From positions 124,001-188,000 of the forward strand of contig NZ_JAMHIV010000016.1 of the NCBI RefSeq assembly GCF_023897065.1: a stretch of 64,000 nucleotides of DNA. Direction: 5' to 3'. Numbering within the stretch: position 1 is the first letter of the stretch; each line of letters opens with the position of its first letter. Below, piece by piece: positions 36,192 through 45,600 of this stretch. The stretch comes from Crossiella sp. SN42. GTDB lineage: Bacteria > Actinomycetota > Actinomycetes > Mycobacteriales > Pseudonocardiaceae. Below the pieces are notes generated by a model. The model ran no database searches and was not told the origin of the DNA. It saw only the letters and a program-made list of their open reading frames with translations. The translations under genes and the position numbers were made by a program.

Positions 36192-36979
36192 GCGGCACTC
36201 CCCCGATCGGTCAGGCCGGACGCGCGGGCGCCGGCGGTGCGCACCAGTGTGGCGAGTGCCTCCGCGTGCCCGTGCAGCGAGGCCAGGTCAACCCGCTCGT
36301 CCGCGCCCGGACCCGGCCGCGCGGTCAGCGGTGGCAGGGCGGGCAGCGCCCGTGCGCCCAGCGCGGTGCTCAGCAGCGGGGCGGCCTGCGCGCGCACCGG
36401 TTCGGCGGCACAGCACAGCACGTGATCCGCGGCCAGCTCCGCCGGGTACTCCCCGAGCAGCTCGTACAGGCTGGCCGCCGAGGGCAGGCCGGCGCCGTCG
36501 GCGAGCAGCCGCAGGCCCAGCGCGGGCCGCCGGCGGCCGGTGGCGGCCAGGTGGGCGCGCACGCCCAGGCGCAGCGCGGCGATCCGGCCGCGGCCGGATC
36601 GCACGCCGAGGCCGTGCAGCTGGCCCTCGCGCACGGTCGGCTCGAACGGCGGGAACCGCCAGTCGGCCAGCGCCGAGGGGGCGGGCACGTCGTGGTGGGT
36701 GTAGAGCAGCAGGGTCGGCGCGCCGGGCTCGGCCGGCCACTCGGCGTACACCGAGGGCACGCCGCGCAGGTCCCAGCGGCGGATCCGCGGCCAGCCGTCG
36801 CGGTCCAGGCGCAGGGCCAGCGCGTCGGCGGAACGGGTCACATCGGTGCGGTGCGCCGGGTCGGCGCTGATCGCGGGGATGGTCGTCCAGTCACGCAGGT
36901 CCGCCAGGAAGGTCTCGGCCAGGGCCTTGACCGCCTGTGCTTCGGCGGCACCCGCGCCCGGATGGTGGTCGTCGGTCAC
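36188..36979 (-). CDS. degenerate, shortened M20-like peptidase
   Basis: The first ~160 residues follow the M20/dipeptidase pattern (LLLYTHHDVPAPSALADWRFPPFEPTVREGQLHGLGV), including a His-x-Asp. The next block, normally carrying the bridging Asp as in GRGASDDKG, reads LGVRSGRGRIAALRLG and lacks it. The later metal ligands and the dimerisation lid are also shortened; at 263 residues it is roughly half a normal M20 enzyme. It is probably catalytically inactive or repurposed. GTG 36979 is preferred over 37024. Translationally coupled to the K+ channel gene. Confidence 0.65.
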   Translation of the reverse strand: MTDDHHPGAGAAEAQAVKALAETFLADLRDWTTIPAISADPAHRTDVTRSADALALRLDRDGWPRIRRWDLRGVPSVYAEWPAEPGAPTLLLYTHHDVPAPSALADWRFPPFEPTVREGQLHGLGVRSGRGRIAALRLGVRAHLAATGRRRPALGLRLLADGAGLPSAASLYELLGEYPAELAADHVLCCAAEPVRAQAAPLLSTALGARALPALPPLTARPGPGADERVDLASLHGHAEALATLVRTAGARASGLTDRGSAA

Positions 36980-37041
36980 GGCGAAGCAGGCTAGGGCATC
37001 GGCGCGGGCGGCCGCCGCCGACACGACCTATGCTCGCCGGC

Positions 37042-37413
37042 ATGAAGCGTGCCAAGGCCGCGGTTGTGCTCGCCGGGTTCCTCAGCGGGATGGGTGTGCT
37101 GCACTTCGTGCACCCGAAGCCCTTCGACCAGCTGGTGCCCGAGGCCCTGCCCGGCGGACCCCGGACCTGGACCTATCTGTCCGGGGTCGCCGAGCTGGCG
37201 GTGGGCGCGGCGGTGGCCGTGCCGAAGACCCGCAGGCTGGGCGCGCTGGCCGCCGCCGCGCTGTTCGTCGCGGTGTTCCCGGCCAACGTCAAGATGGCCT
37301 GGGACTGGCGGCACAAGCCGCTCAAGCAGAAGCTGGTCGCCTTCGGCAGGCTGCCGCTCCAGGTCCCGCTGGTGCTGTGGGCACTGCGGGTGCGCCGCGA
37401 CGCCGGTCAGTAG
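37042..37413 (+). CDS. DoxX-like small membrane protein
   Basis: A 123-residue protein with three or four hydrophobic segments (AAVVLAGFLSGMGVLHFV, YLSGVAELAVGAAVAV, LGALAAAALFVAVFPANVKMAWDW and PLQVPLVLWALRV). The GVAELAVG and FPANVKMA motifs are typical of DoxX/DUF4870-like proteins. The ATG at 37042 is favoured; ATG 37030 is possible. Its end overlaps the end of the convergent gene by 7 bp. Confidence 0.8.
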   Translation: MKRAKAAVVLAGFLSGMGVLHFVHPKPFDQLVPEALPGGPRTWTYLSGVAELAVGAAVAVPKTRRLGALAAAALFVAVFPANVKMAWDWRHKPLKQKLVAFGRLPLQVPLVLWALRVRRDAGQ

Positions 37414-37967
37414 TAGAGGACGTCCCAGTGCGGCGGGTTGGCCTCACGGGTGTAGATGTTCCCGGCCGCTGACACCCACTGCTCCACGCCGAAGGTGGGC
37501 CTGCGCTGGGTGAAGCTGCGCCGGATGTAGCCCTCCACGCAGTCCGCGCGGCGGATGTCGACCTTGTAGCCGTTCCAGTGCGAGTAGGTGCCGCTGCCGT
37601 GCCCGGTCTCGGTGCCGCCGGTGAGGTGCACGGCGCAGCCGCTGGCCCGCTTGAGCGTGATGACCTGGTCGATGGTGCCGGAGTAGATCTGCTCGAAGGA
37701 GGTGCAGCTGGGGTCGAGCCGGTTCGAGCAGTTGCCGCTGGAGGACCAGGTGATGCCGGCCGCGCGCAGCCGGGCGGTCGCGGTGGCGTGACTGATCTTG
37801 ACCCCGCTCCTGTGCTGTCCCGGGATGTCGAACCCGGCCAGTCGAACGTGCTCAGGGGTGCGCTGTTCGGTGGACGGGACGGCGGTGGCCGCGGCGACCG
37901 GGGCGGTGAGCAGGCCGATGGCCGACACGGTGACGGCTAACAGGCCTCCGAGAATTTGTGTACGCAT
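37407..37967 (-). CDS. secreted M15-like putative peptidoglycan peptidase
   Basis: ATG 37967 has AGGAG 6 nt upstream and begins a Sec signal peptide (MRTQILGGLLAVTVSAIGLL...APVAAA). The mature domain contains YSHWNGYKVDI and, near the end, PPHWDVLYY. These fit the SxHxxGxxxD and HW-D/E zinc signatures of M15/LAS peptidases that cleave cell-wall stem peptides. Four Cys residues could form disulfides. The family assignment rests on short motifs only. Confidence 0.65.
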   Translation of the reverse strand: MRTQILGGLLAVTVSAIGLLTAPVAAATAVPSTEQRTPEHVRLAGFDIPGQHRSGVKISHATATARLRAAGITWSSSGNCSNRLDPSCTSFEQIYSGTIDQVITLKRASGCAVHLTGGTETGHGSGTYSHWNGYKVDIRRADCVEGYIRRSFTQRRPTFGVEQWVSAAGNIYTREANPPHWDVLYY

Positions 37968-38149
37968 GGGTCTCCTAAAACGCAGGGGAGCGAACCATGC
38001 GCCACCGAATGGTTGGCTGGTCACAAGTTGACGGAGAGATAAGAAAAATCCCTCCATCCAGGGCAGCCCATTGCGCGGAATGGACGAAAACGGTGCTCAC
38101 CCAGGCGGCCGCCGCACCGATCAACGACCGATCGGCCTAGGATGCCGGG

Positions 38150-38680
38150 GTGCCGCCACTCCAACACGCCGCTTCGGCGCTCGGCTGGCACGGCGTGGTC
38201 ATCCCCGATGTCGCCGTGCTGGGCCAGCAGGTGTCCGCGGTGGTCCGCGTCCTGGACCACGTGCACCAGTGGCGCACCGAGCACGGCTGGCCGCCGGAGC
38301 CGGACCCGTCCTGGTTCCGCTCCTGGTTCGAGCCGGACTTCCACGACCAGATCCCGGTGCCCGCGGTGGAACTGCTGGGCGTGCTGGTGATCGAGTCCTC
38401 GGTGGAGTCCGCGCTGAACTCCTGCGGCACCCTGATGACGCTGGCCCCGTGCGCGGTGGTGCTGCCCGCGCCGCAGCCCGCGGACGCCTGGCCGCTGATC
38501 GAGCTGGACTACTACGGCATCGGCGTGGTCACCGCGGACACCGACGGCGCCGACGTGCTGATCGCGCCGGAGGACCGCTCGCGGGAGTTCGGTCCCTCGC
38601 TGTTCGGTCGCTGGCTGCAGGAAGTGCTCTACGAGCAGGCGCTGAAGCTGACCACGCAGACGGTGCGCACCCGCAACTGA
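38150..38680 (+). CDS. hypothetical protein (176 aa)
   Basis: A GTG start gives a soluble acidic protein with HVHQWRTEHGWPPEPDPSWFRSWF, ELLGVLVIESSVESAL and a C-terminal PSLFGRWLQEVLYEQAL. Not recognised; no signal peptide, membrane segment or catalytic motif. The codon pattern (G/C at third positions) and conserved-looking aromatic clusters support coding. It precedes a lipoprotein gene by 41 bp. Confidence 0.65.
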   Translation: MPPLQHAASALGWHGVVIPDVAVLGQQVSAVVRVLDHVHQWRTEHGWPPEPDPSWFRSWFEPDFHDQIPVPAVELLGVLVIESSVESALNSCGTLMTLAPCAVVLPAPQPADAWPLIELDYYGIGVVTADTDGADVLIAPEDRSREFGPSLFGRWLQEVLYEQALKLTTQTVRTRN

Positions 38681-38721
38681 GCCCGGGAGCCCTCCCGGCG
38701 CACCGGACTTACCGTGCCGCC

Positions 38722-39201
38722 ATGCTCCGCACCGCGCCGGTGGTCCTCGGGATCGCACTCACCCTCGCCGGTTGCGCCGCCGAACCGGCCGCGCCGCCCT
38801 CCTCGACCGCGCCTGCCACGCCGACCAGGGAGATCACCCCGAAGGACCTGCTGCGCGCGCAGGCCCGCGGTTCCACGGCGGACATGGCGACCACGGCCTG
38901 CCGCCAGGGCGTCGCGGCCACCGACCCGGTGTGCGGTGAGCACCTGACCGCGGTCGAGCAGACCGTGGCCAAGGTGCGGGAGGCGCTGGGCCAGTCGGTC
39001 AAGGACCGCGACCTGACCAAGGCGAACGAGGCGGCCGCCTGGGTGGCCAAGTCGGTGGGGCAGGTGCGGAAGATGAACTGCTACGGGATGAACGGGCCGG
39101 AGCACAAGCCGGGCAAGAACGAGTCGGAGCTGTGCGGCTCGTTCGGGCGGCTCGCGCTGATGAAGTGGCTGAACTACCAGACCACCGTGGAACGGCTCTA
39201 G
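38722..39201 (+). CDS. putative lipoprotein (159 aa)
   Basis: A lipobox LTLAGCAAE at residues 12-20 follows a short hydrophobic signal, so the mature protein would be lipid-anchored at the Cys. The body is helical (HLTAVEQTVAKVREALGQSVKDRDLTKANEAAAWVAKSVGQVR) with four further Cys residues. Not recognised as a named family. It is convergent with adnB, 7 bp from its stop; a CTAGGC-CGT-GCCTAG hairpin (39198-39212) spans the junction. Confidence 0.75.
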   Translation: MLRTAPVVLGIALTLAGCAAEPAAPPSSTAPATPTREITPKDLLRAQARGSTADMATTACRQGVAATDPVCGEHLTAVEQTVAKVREALGQSVKDRDLTKANEAAAWVAKSVGQVRKMNCYGMNGPEHKPGKNESELCGSFGRLALMKWLNYQTTVERL

Positions 39202-39208
39202 GCCGTGC

Positions 39209-42200
39209 CTAGCGCATCGGGATCGAGCGGACCAGCTCGCGCAGGCCCTCGGCGTCGAGCAGGTCGGCCGGGCGCAGCGTGACGTCGGCGCGCACGTAGT
39301 GGAAGGCGGCGCGCACGGTGTCCAGCTCCGCGCCGGAGAGCGCGGCCCAGGCCAGGCGGTAGGCGGCCAGCTGGACCGAGAGCGCGGGCAGGTGGTCGTC
39401 GTCGGGGACCGCGCCGGTCTTCCAGTCGACCACGGTCCAGCCGCCGTCCGGGTCGGCGAAGACCGCGTCCATCCGGCCGCGCACGGTGATCCCGTCCACC
39501 TCGGTCTCGAACGGGACCTCCACGTCGTGCGGCGTGCGCTCGGCCCAGGCGCTGGCCAGGAAGGCGCGCTGCAGGACGTCCACGTTCTCCTCGGTCGGCA
39601 GGTCGGCGTCGGCCGCGCCGGGCAGCTCGTCGAACTCGAGCAGCCGGCTGGCCTGGAAGCGGTTCTCCAGCCAGGCGTGGAAGGCGGTTCCCCGGCGCGC
39701 CAACGGGTTCGGCGGGAACGGCAGCGGGCGGCGCAGGCGGCGGGCCAGCGCGTCCGGGTCCTTGGCCAGCTCAACCAGCTGGCTGACCGAGAGCTGCTCG
39801 GGCAGCAGGACCTGTTCGCGGCGGCTCGCGGCGGCGGCGCGTTCGGCGAGCAGGACGTCGACGTCGCGGGCCCAGCCCTCAGGGTCGAACTCGTTGGTGG
39901 GAACGGGTTCGGGGGCCGGTTCGGGCTCGGGCTCTGGTTCGGCGGTGGCCTCCGGGGCGGGTTCCGGCGGTTCCGGCTCGTCGAAGTAGGGGTCCTCCGG
40001 CAGGTACTCGTCCTCCTCCGGCGGGAGGTAGTCGTCGTCCGGGGGCAGGTACTCCTCGTCCGACGGGGTGGCGAGCGGTTCCTCGTCGGCCGGTTCCTCG
40101 ACCGGCGGCCGGTATTCGTCCACAGTGGACAGTGCTTGGCGGACCAGGTTCGCGCCCTCGGTGACCGCGGAGCGCCTGCGCGCCAACGGGTCCACCGGCC
40201 AGGTGAGGCTGTTTCCCTGGGCCGCCAGCGGGTTGTCCTCGTCCTCCTCGGGGCGCGCGGCCCAGTGGTGCACGATGCCGACTCGCTCGCCCGCGGTGAC
40301 CACCTCGTGGATCTCGGTCAGGAACTCCGAGGGGCCGCGCGGCTTCTCCCCCGTCTCGCCCCACCAGTGGCCGGAGACCAGCAGGGTCTCCTCGGAGCGG
40401 GTCAGCGCCACGTAGAGCAGCCTGCGCTCCTCGGCCAGCCGTCGTTCCTCGAACTCCTCGGAGTGCACGGCCAGGGCTTCCTCGATCTCCTTGCGGTTCT
40501 CGCAGGAGGCCAGGTTCAACCCGGGCAGGTCCTGGGCGTCGCCGCGCAGCACCGCGGGCAGCTGGTGCGGCACCCGCAGCCAGGAGGCGGACTTGCGGCG
40601 GCCCGGGAAGACGTCCTTGACCAGGTGCGGCACCGCGACCACCTGCCACTCCAGGCCCTTGGCCGCGTGCGCGGTGAGGATCTGCACCCGGTCGGGCGAG
40701 ACCTCGACCTCGCCGGGTTCCAGGCCGTCCTCGGCGCGTTCGGCGGTGGCCAGGTAGTCCAGCAGGCCGTTGAGGGTGGGGTTGGCGCTGCTGCGGGCGA
40801 ACTCGGAGACCACGTCGGCGAAGGCGTCCAGGTGCGCGCGGCCCACGCCGGAGAGCCGGGACAGCGACTCGATGTCCAGCAGCAGGGTGCGTTCCACGTC
40901 GGCGACCAGCTCGCCGAGCGGCTGGTCGCCGCGGCGGCGCAGCGCGGCCAGCTCGCCGCCGAGCCTGCGGATCCGGCGGTAGCCCTCGGGGCTGTAGTCC
41001 TCCGGCGGGCCGGGATCGTCCAGCGCGTCCACCAGCCCGGCCTGTTCGGCGTGCTCGCCGGGCAGCGCGTCGGCCAGCGCGTCCAGCGGGTCCGGGCCGC
41101 CGCGTTTGCTCTCCGGGGTGGCCAGGTGCCGGGCCCGGCGCCACAGCGCGGCCAGGTCCGCCACGCCCAGCCGCCAGCGGGCGCCGGTGAGCAGGCGCAT
41201 GGCCGCGGTGCCCGCCAGCGGATCGGTGAGCATGCGCAGCGCGCTGACCAGGTCGCGGACCTCGGGCTCGTCCAGCAGGCCACCGAGGCCGACCACCTCC
41301 ACCGGCAGGCCGCGTTCGCGCAGCGCGGCGGCGATCCCGGCCATGTCGGCCCGCCTGCGCACCAGCACCGCGGCCGTGGGCGGCGCGCCGGTGGCGTCCA
41401 CTGTGGACTCCCAGCGGGCGGCCACGGTGTCGGCCACCCAGTCCAGCTCGGCCCGGATGTCCGGCAGCAGCGCGATCCGCACGTCGCCGACGCCCGCGCC
41501 GTCCCTGGCCCGCAGCTCGGCCACGCCGGAACGCAGCTCGGCGGAGACCTGGTTGGCCAGCCGCAGCACCTCCGGCGGGTTCCGGAAGCTGGTGAGCAGG
41601 CCGTAAGTCGTTGCCGGGACCCACTTCCCGCGCGGGTCGCGGGCCGGGAAGTCGGTGGCGAAGCGGGGCAGGTTGGCCGCGCTCGCGCCGCGCCAGCCGT
41701 AGATCGCCTGCACCGGGTCGCCCACCGCGGTGACCGGCAGCACCGGCCGCCCGGACCCGCCGAACAACCCGCGCAGCAGCACCCGCTGGGCGTGGCCGGT
41801 GTCCTGGTACTCATCCAGCAGCACCGCGCCGTAGCGCTCCCGCTCCAGCGCCACCACGTCCGGGTCGGACTCGGCCAGGGTGGCCGCCAGCGACATCTGG
41901 TCGGCGAAGTCCATCGCCGCCTCCCGCCGCTTGCGCTTGGCGTAGGCCTCCACCAGCGGCAGCAGCGCGACCCGGAGCCGTTGCGCGGCAACGATCTCCT
42001 GCAGGGCCACCGGCAGGCCCTCGCGCTGCCGGGGCGCCCTCGGCGCGTCCTCGATCAGGCAGCAGAACTCCGCGGCGTGCGCCCGCAGCTGGTCCGGGGT
42101 GACCAGGTGCTCGCCCAGCTCACCGGCCAGGGACAGCAGGTACTGGGTGACCGTGGCCGGCACCTTGTCGGTGTCGATGTCCTCGGTCCACCCGGCCACC

Positions 42201-42664
42201 ACCCGGTGCGCGAGCTGCCAGGCCGCGGTCTCGGTGAGCAGCCGGGCTCCCGGCTCGACCGGCAGCCGCAGCCCGTGCTCGCCGACCAGCCTGCCCGCGT
42301 AGGCGTGGTAGGTCAGCACGGTCGGCTCGGCGGCGGTGACCGCGGCCCTGCGGTCGCCGCTGGGGTCGAGCCGGTCCAGCAGGCCGGAGCCGGCCAGCCT
42401 GCGCAGCCGGGCGCGCACCCGGTCGGCGAGCTGGCGGGCGGCCTTGCGGGTGAAGGTCAGGCCCAGCACGCGTTCCGGGGTGACCAGGCCGTTGGCCACC
42501 AGCCACACCACCCTGGCCGCCATGGTCTCGGTCTTGCCCGCGCCCGCGCCCGCGATGACCAGCGCGGGCTCGGCGGGCGCGGCGATCACCTCGGCCTGTT
42601 CCGGGGTGGGCGGGTGCAGGCCGAGTGCCGCCGCCACCTCGTGCGGGGTGGCGAGTTCGGTCAC
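39209..42664 (-). CDS. adnB: AdnB subunit of the mycobacterial-type AdnAB helicase-nuclease
   Basis: The N-terminal UvrD-like motor has Walker A AGAGAGKTETMAARV, motif II LLDEYQDTGHAQR, motif III VGDPVQAIYGWRGA, and [30 protein letters not shown] as motifs V and VI. A C-terminal RecB-like nuclease has RGTAFHAWLE, GRMDAVFADPDGGWTVVDWKTG and QLAAYRLAW. The 1151-residue protein has a ~60-residue acidic, Pro/Glu/Tyr-rich linker between the two. GTG 42664 overlaps the adnA stop. AdnAB resects double-strand breaks. Longer open frames upstream belong to the antisense of adnA. Confidence 0.94.
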   Translation of the reverse strand: MTELATPHEVAAALGLHPPTPEQAEVIAAPAEPALVIAGAGAGKTETMAARVVWLVANGLVTPERVLGLTFTRKAARQLADRVRARLRRLAGSGLLDRLDPSGDRRAAVTAAEPTVLTYHAYAGRLVGEHGLRLPVEPGARLLTETAAWQLAHRVVAGWTEDIDTDKVPATVTQYLLSLAGELGEHLVTPDQLRAHAAEFCCLIEDAPRAPRQREGLPVALQEIVAAQRLRVALLPLVEAYAKRKRREAAMDFADQMSLAATLAESDPDVVALERERYGAVLLDEYQDTGHAQRVLLRGLFGGSGRPVLPVTAVGDPVQAIYGWRGASAANLPRFATDFPARDPRGKWVPATTYGLLTSFRNPPEVLRLANQVSAELRSGVAELRARDGAGVGDVRIALLPDIRAELDWVADTVAARWESTVDATGAPPTAAVLVRRRADMAGIAAALRERGLPVEVVGLGGLLDEPEVRDLVSALRMLTDPLAGTAAMRLLTGARWRLGVADLAALWRRARHLATPESKRGGPDPLDALADALPGEHAEQAGLVDALDDPGPPEDYSPEGYRRIRRLGGELAALRRRGDQPLGELVADVERTLLLDIESLSRLSGVGRAHLDAFADVVSEFARSSANPTLNGLLDYLATAERAEDGLEPGEVEVSPDRVQILTAHAAKGLEWQVVAVPHLVKDVFPGRRKSASWLRVPHQLPAVLRGDAQDLPGLNLASCENRKEIEEALAVHSEEFEERRLAEERRLLYVALTRSEETLLVSGHWWGETGEKPRGPSEFLTEIHEVVTAGERVGIVHHWAARPEEDEDNPLAAQGNSLTWPVDPLARRRSAVTEGANLVRQALSTVDEYRPPVEEPADEEPLATPSDEEYLPPDDDYLPPEEDEYLPEDPYFDEPEPPEPAPEATAEPEPEPEPAPEPVPTNEFDPEGWARDVDVLLAERAAAASRREQVLLPEQLSVSQLVELAKDPDALARRLRRPLPFPPNPLARRGTAFHAWLENRFQASRLLEFDELPGAADADLPTEENVDVLQRAFLASAWAERTPHDVEVPFETEVDGITVRGRMDAVFADPDGGWTVVDWKTGAVPDDDHLPALSVQLAAYRLAWAALSGAELDTVRAAFHYVRADVTLRPADLLDAEGLRELVRSIPMR

Positions 42665-45600
42665 TCGCTCACCTGCCTGCCGGAATCCTGTGTGGGACAA
42701 CAGGTCTTGGCCGGGCAGCGGGAGCAGTCGGTGTTCTCGGTGGCGGTGAAGGTGGGTCCGATGCAGGCCTGCCCGGCGGCGTAGACCGCGTCCAGCCAGA
42801 CCTTGACCTTCTCCCCGTCCAGCGGCGGCTGGTTGCGCTCGGCCGCGCCGGACTTCTTGTCCGGCTTGGCCACGTAGAGCAGCCGCGCGCCGCCGGGTTC
42901 GTCCCGCAGGCCGAGGGAGGAGAACGCGCCGAGCGCGGCGGCCAGCTGGTAGACGGCCAGCTGCGGGTGCTCCTCGGCCTCCTTCTTGCTGACCGCGGTG
43001 CGCGCGGTCTTGATGTCGACCACCACCGGGCGGCCCTCGCCGTCGGCGTCCAGCCGGTCCACCCGGCCCTTGACCCGCAGCCACGGCCCGCCCTCCTCCT
43101 TCGGCGGCAGCTCCACGGTGATCTCGTGCTCGACCGCGACCTGGGTCAGCTCGGCCCGGCTGCGCACCAGCCAGGCCCGGAAGGAGTCGACCATCTGCTC
43201 GACCCTGGCCCTTTCCTTGCGGGAGAACCAGGGCGCGCCCGCGTCCACCGCGGCCCACGCCTCGTCCAGGGTGCGTTGCAGGGCCTCCGGATCGGCCCCG
43301 GAGGCGGCGGCCTGCACCAGAGCGTGCACCAGAGAACCGGTGATGGAGGCCAGCTCGGCCGGGTCCTGGCCGCCGTGCCGCTCCACCATCCAGCGCAGCG
43401 GGCAGCGGGAGAGGATGTCCACAGTGGACGGTGAGATGCCGACCGCGTCCACATCTGTCCACAGTGGACGTTCGGTGCTGGTCTCGCCCAGGCCGTACCA
43501 GGAGTCCGGGTGCGCGCCGGGCACCCCGGCCGCGGCCAGCCTGGCCAGCTGGGTGGCCGCGCGCTGCCGCTGGTCGGCCTCGGCCCGCGGATCGCAGACC
43601 GCGCGGCGCAGATCGCCGACCAGGTCGGCCAGGATCAGGCCGCGGCTGGGCTGGAACACCGGGCGGACCGCGTCGGCCTCCTCGCTGCCCTCGAAGTCCG
43701 CGCCGTCGAGCTCGTCCAGGAAACGGGACGGGGTGTCGTCCTCGCCGCGCACCGCGCTGACGATCAGCGACTGCCGGGCCCGGCTGGCCGCGACCAGCAA
43801 CAACCGCCGTTCCTCGGCCAGGATCGGGGCCACCGCGGAGACCTTGTCCTCGGCGCGCACCCCGGAGAGCAGGTCGACCAGCCGCTCCACCCCGAGCAGC
43901 GAGCCGCGCAGCCGCAGGTCCGGCCAGATCCCCTCCTGCACCCCCGGCACCGCGACCACCGTCCACTCCCGGCCGACCGCGGCGTGCGCGGTGAGCAGCG
44001 CCACCGCCTCGCCCTGCGGCGCGGCCGGGGCCAGCGTGTCACCGGAGATCTGTTGCGAGGCAAGGTAGTCGGCGAACCCGGCCACCCCGGAGCCGGGCAG
44101 CCGGTCGGCGTAGCGGGCGGCCGCGTCGAACAGCTCGACCACCGAGTCCAGGTCCCGGTCCGCCTGCGCGCCAACGGGTCCGTGCCGCCCGGCCAGCGCC
44201 AGCCAGCGCTGCTCCAGCCCACTGGCCTGCCAGACCTGCCAGAGCACCTGCTCCACGCCTTCCCCGGCGGCCACCGCCTGCCGGGCGATCCGCAGCAGCA
44301 TGGCCACCCGGCGCGCGGGCTCGGCGGCCTCGTCCAGCGCGACCAGCTTCTCGTCCACGTTGAGCGCCTCGACCAGCAGCTCCCCGCTGGCCCGGTCGCC
44401 ACCGGCGGCCAGCTCCAGCCGGCGCAGGCCGCGGCGGAGCTTGCGCAGCGCCAGCGGGTCGCCGCCGCCGAAGGGCCCGGTGAGCAGCGCGGCGGCCAGG
44501 TCGGGGTCGAGCAGCGCGGGGTCGGCCGCGCAGCGCAGCACGGTCAGGAACGGCCACACCGCGTTCTGCTGGGGCAGCGGCAGCTCGTCCCCGGGCACCG
44601 CCACCGGCACCCCGGCGGCCAGCAGCGCCCTGCGCAGCACCGGCAGCGTGTTCCCGGTGCTGCGCACCAGCACCGCCATCGCCGAGTAGGGCACCTCCGC
44701 CAGCAGGTGCGCCCGCCGCAGCTGGTCGGCGATCCAGGTCGCCTCCTGCGCCGCCGAGGCCAGCACCTTCACCTGCACCGACCCCGGATCGCCATCGGTC
44801 CGCCCGCGCAGCTCGCGCTGCGGGCCCGCGCCGGGCAGCCGACCGGCCAGCCTGCTCACCGCGGCGCGCACCGCGGGCGCCATCCGGTGGTCGTGGGCGA
44901 GCACCACGGTGCCGCGCTCGCCGGGCACCTCGGCCAGCAGCCGCCGGGGGTCCGCGCCGCGGAAGGTGAACACCGCCTGGTCCGGGTCCCCGGCCAGCAC
45001 GCACTCCTGCGCCGCGTCGCCCAGCCGGCGCACCAGCGTGTACTGCAACGGGTCCAGGTGCTGCCCGTCGTCCACCAGCAGGTGCCGCACCCGGGCCTGC
45101 TCGGCGGCCAGCAGCTCTGGATCGGTCTGCAGGGCCAGCAGCGCGGAGCCGACCAGCTCGGCCGCGTCCAGCGCGGGCGCGGCGGCCTGCGGACCGGCCG
45201 AGCCGACCACCCCGCGCAACAGCGTCACCTGCTCGTACTGCAACCCGAAGGTGCCAGCCGCCACCCACTCCGGCCGCTCGTGCCGCTCACCGAGCTCGAT
45301 CAGCTCCTCCGGCCCCACCCCGCGCTCGGCGGCCCGCAGCAGCAGGTCCCGCAGCTCCGCGGCGAACCCCGGCAGCCCCAGCGCGGGCCGCAACCGCTCC
45401 GGCCAGTCCGGCGCGCCCGCCTCGATGTCCCCGGCCAGCAGCTCCCGCACCACCGCGTCCTGCTCCGGCCCGGACAACAGCCGCGGCGGCGGCAACCCGT
45501 CCCTGGCGGCCTGCAACCGCAGCACCGCGAAGGCGTAGGAGTGCACGGTGCGCACCAGCGGCTCCCGGATGGTGCGCAGCCCCTCCGGCTGGTCCGCGGT

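Noticed and set aside
42665..43966. Long upstream extension of the adnB frame
   Set aside because: Low-complexity Gly/Arg/Pro sequence overlapping adnA in another frame. The GTG at 42664 coupled to the adnA stop is the natural start.
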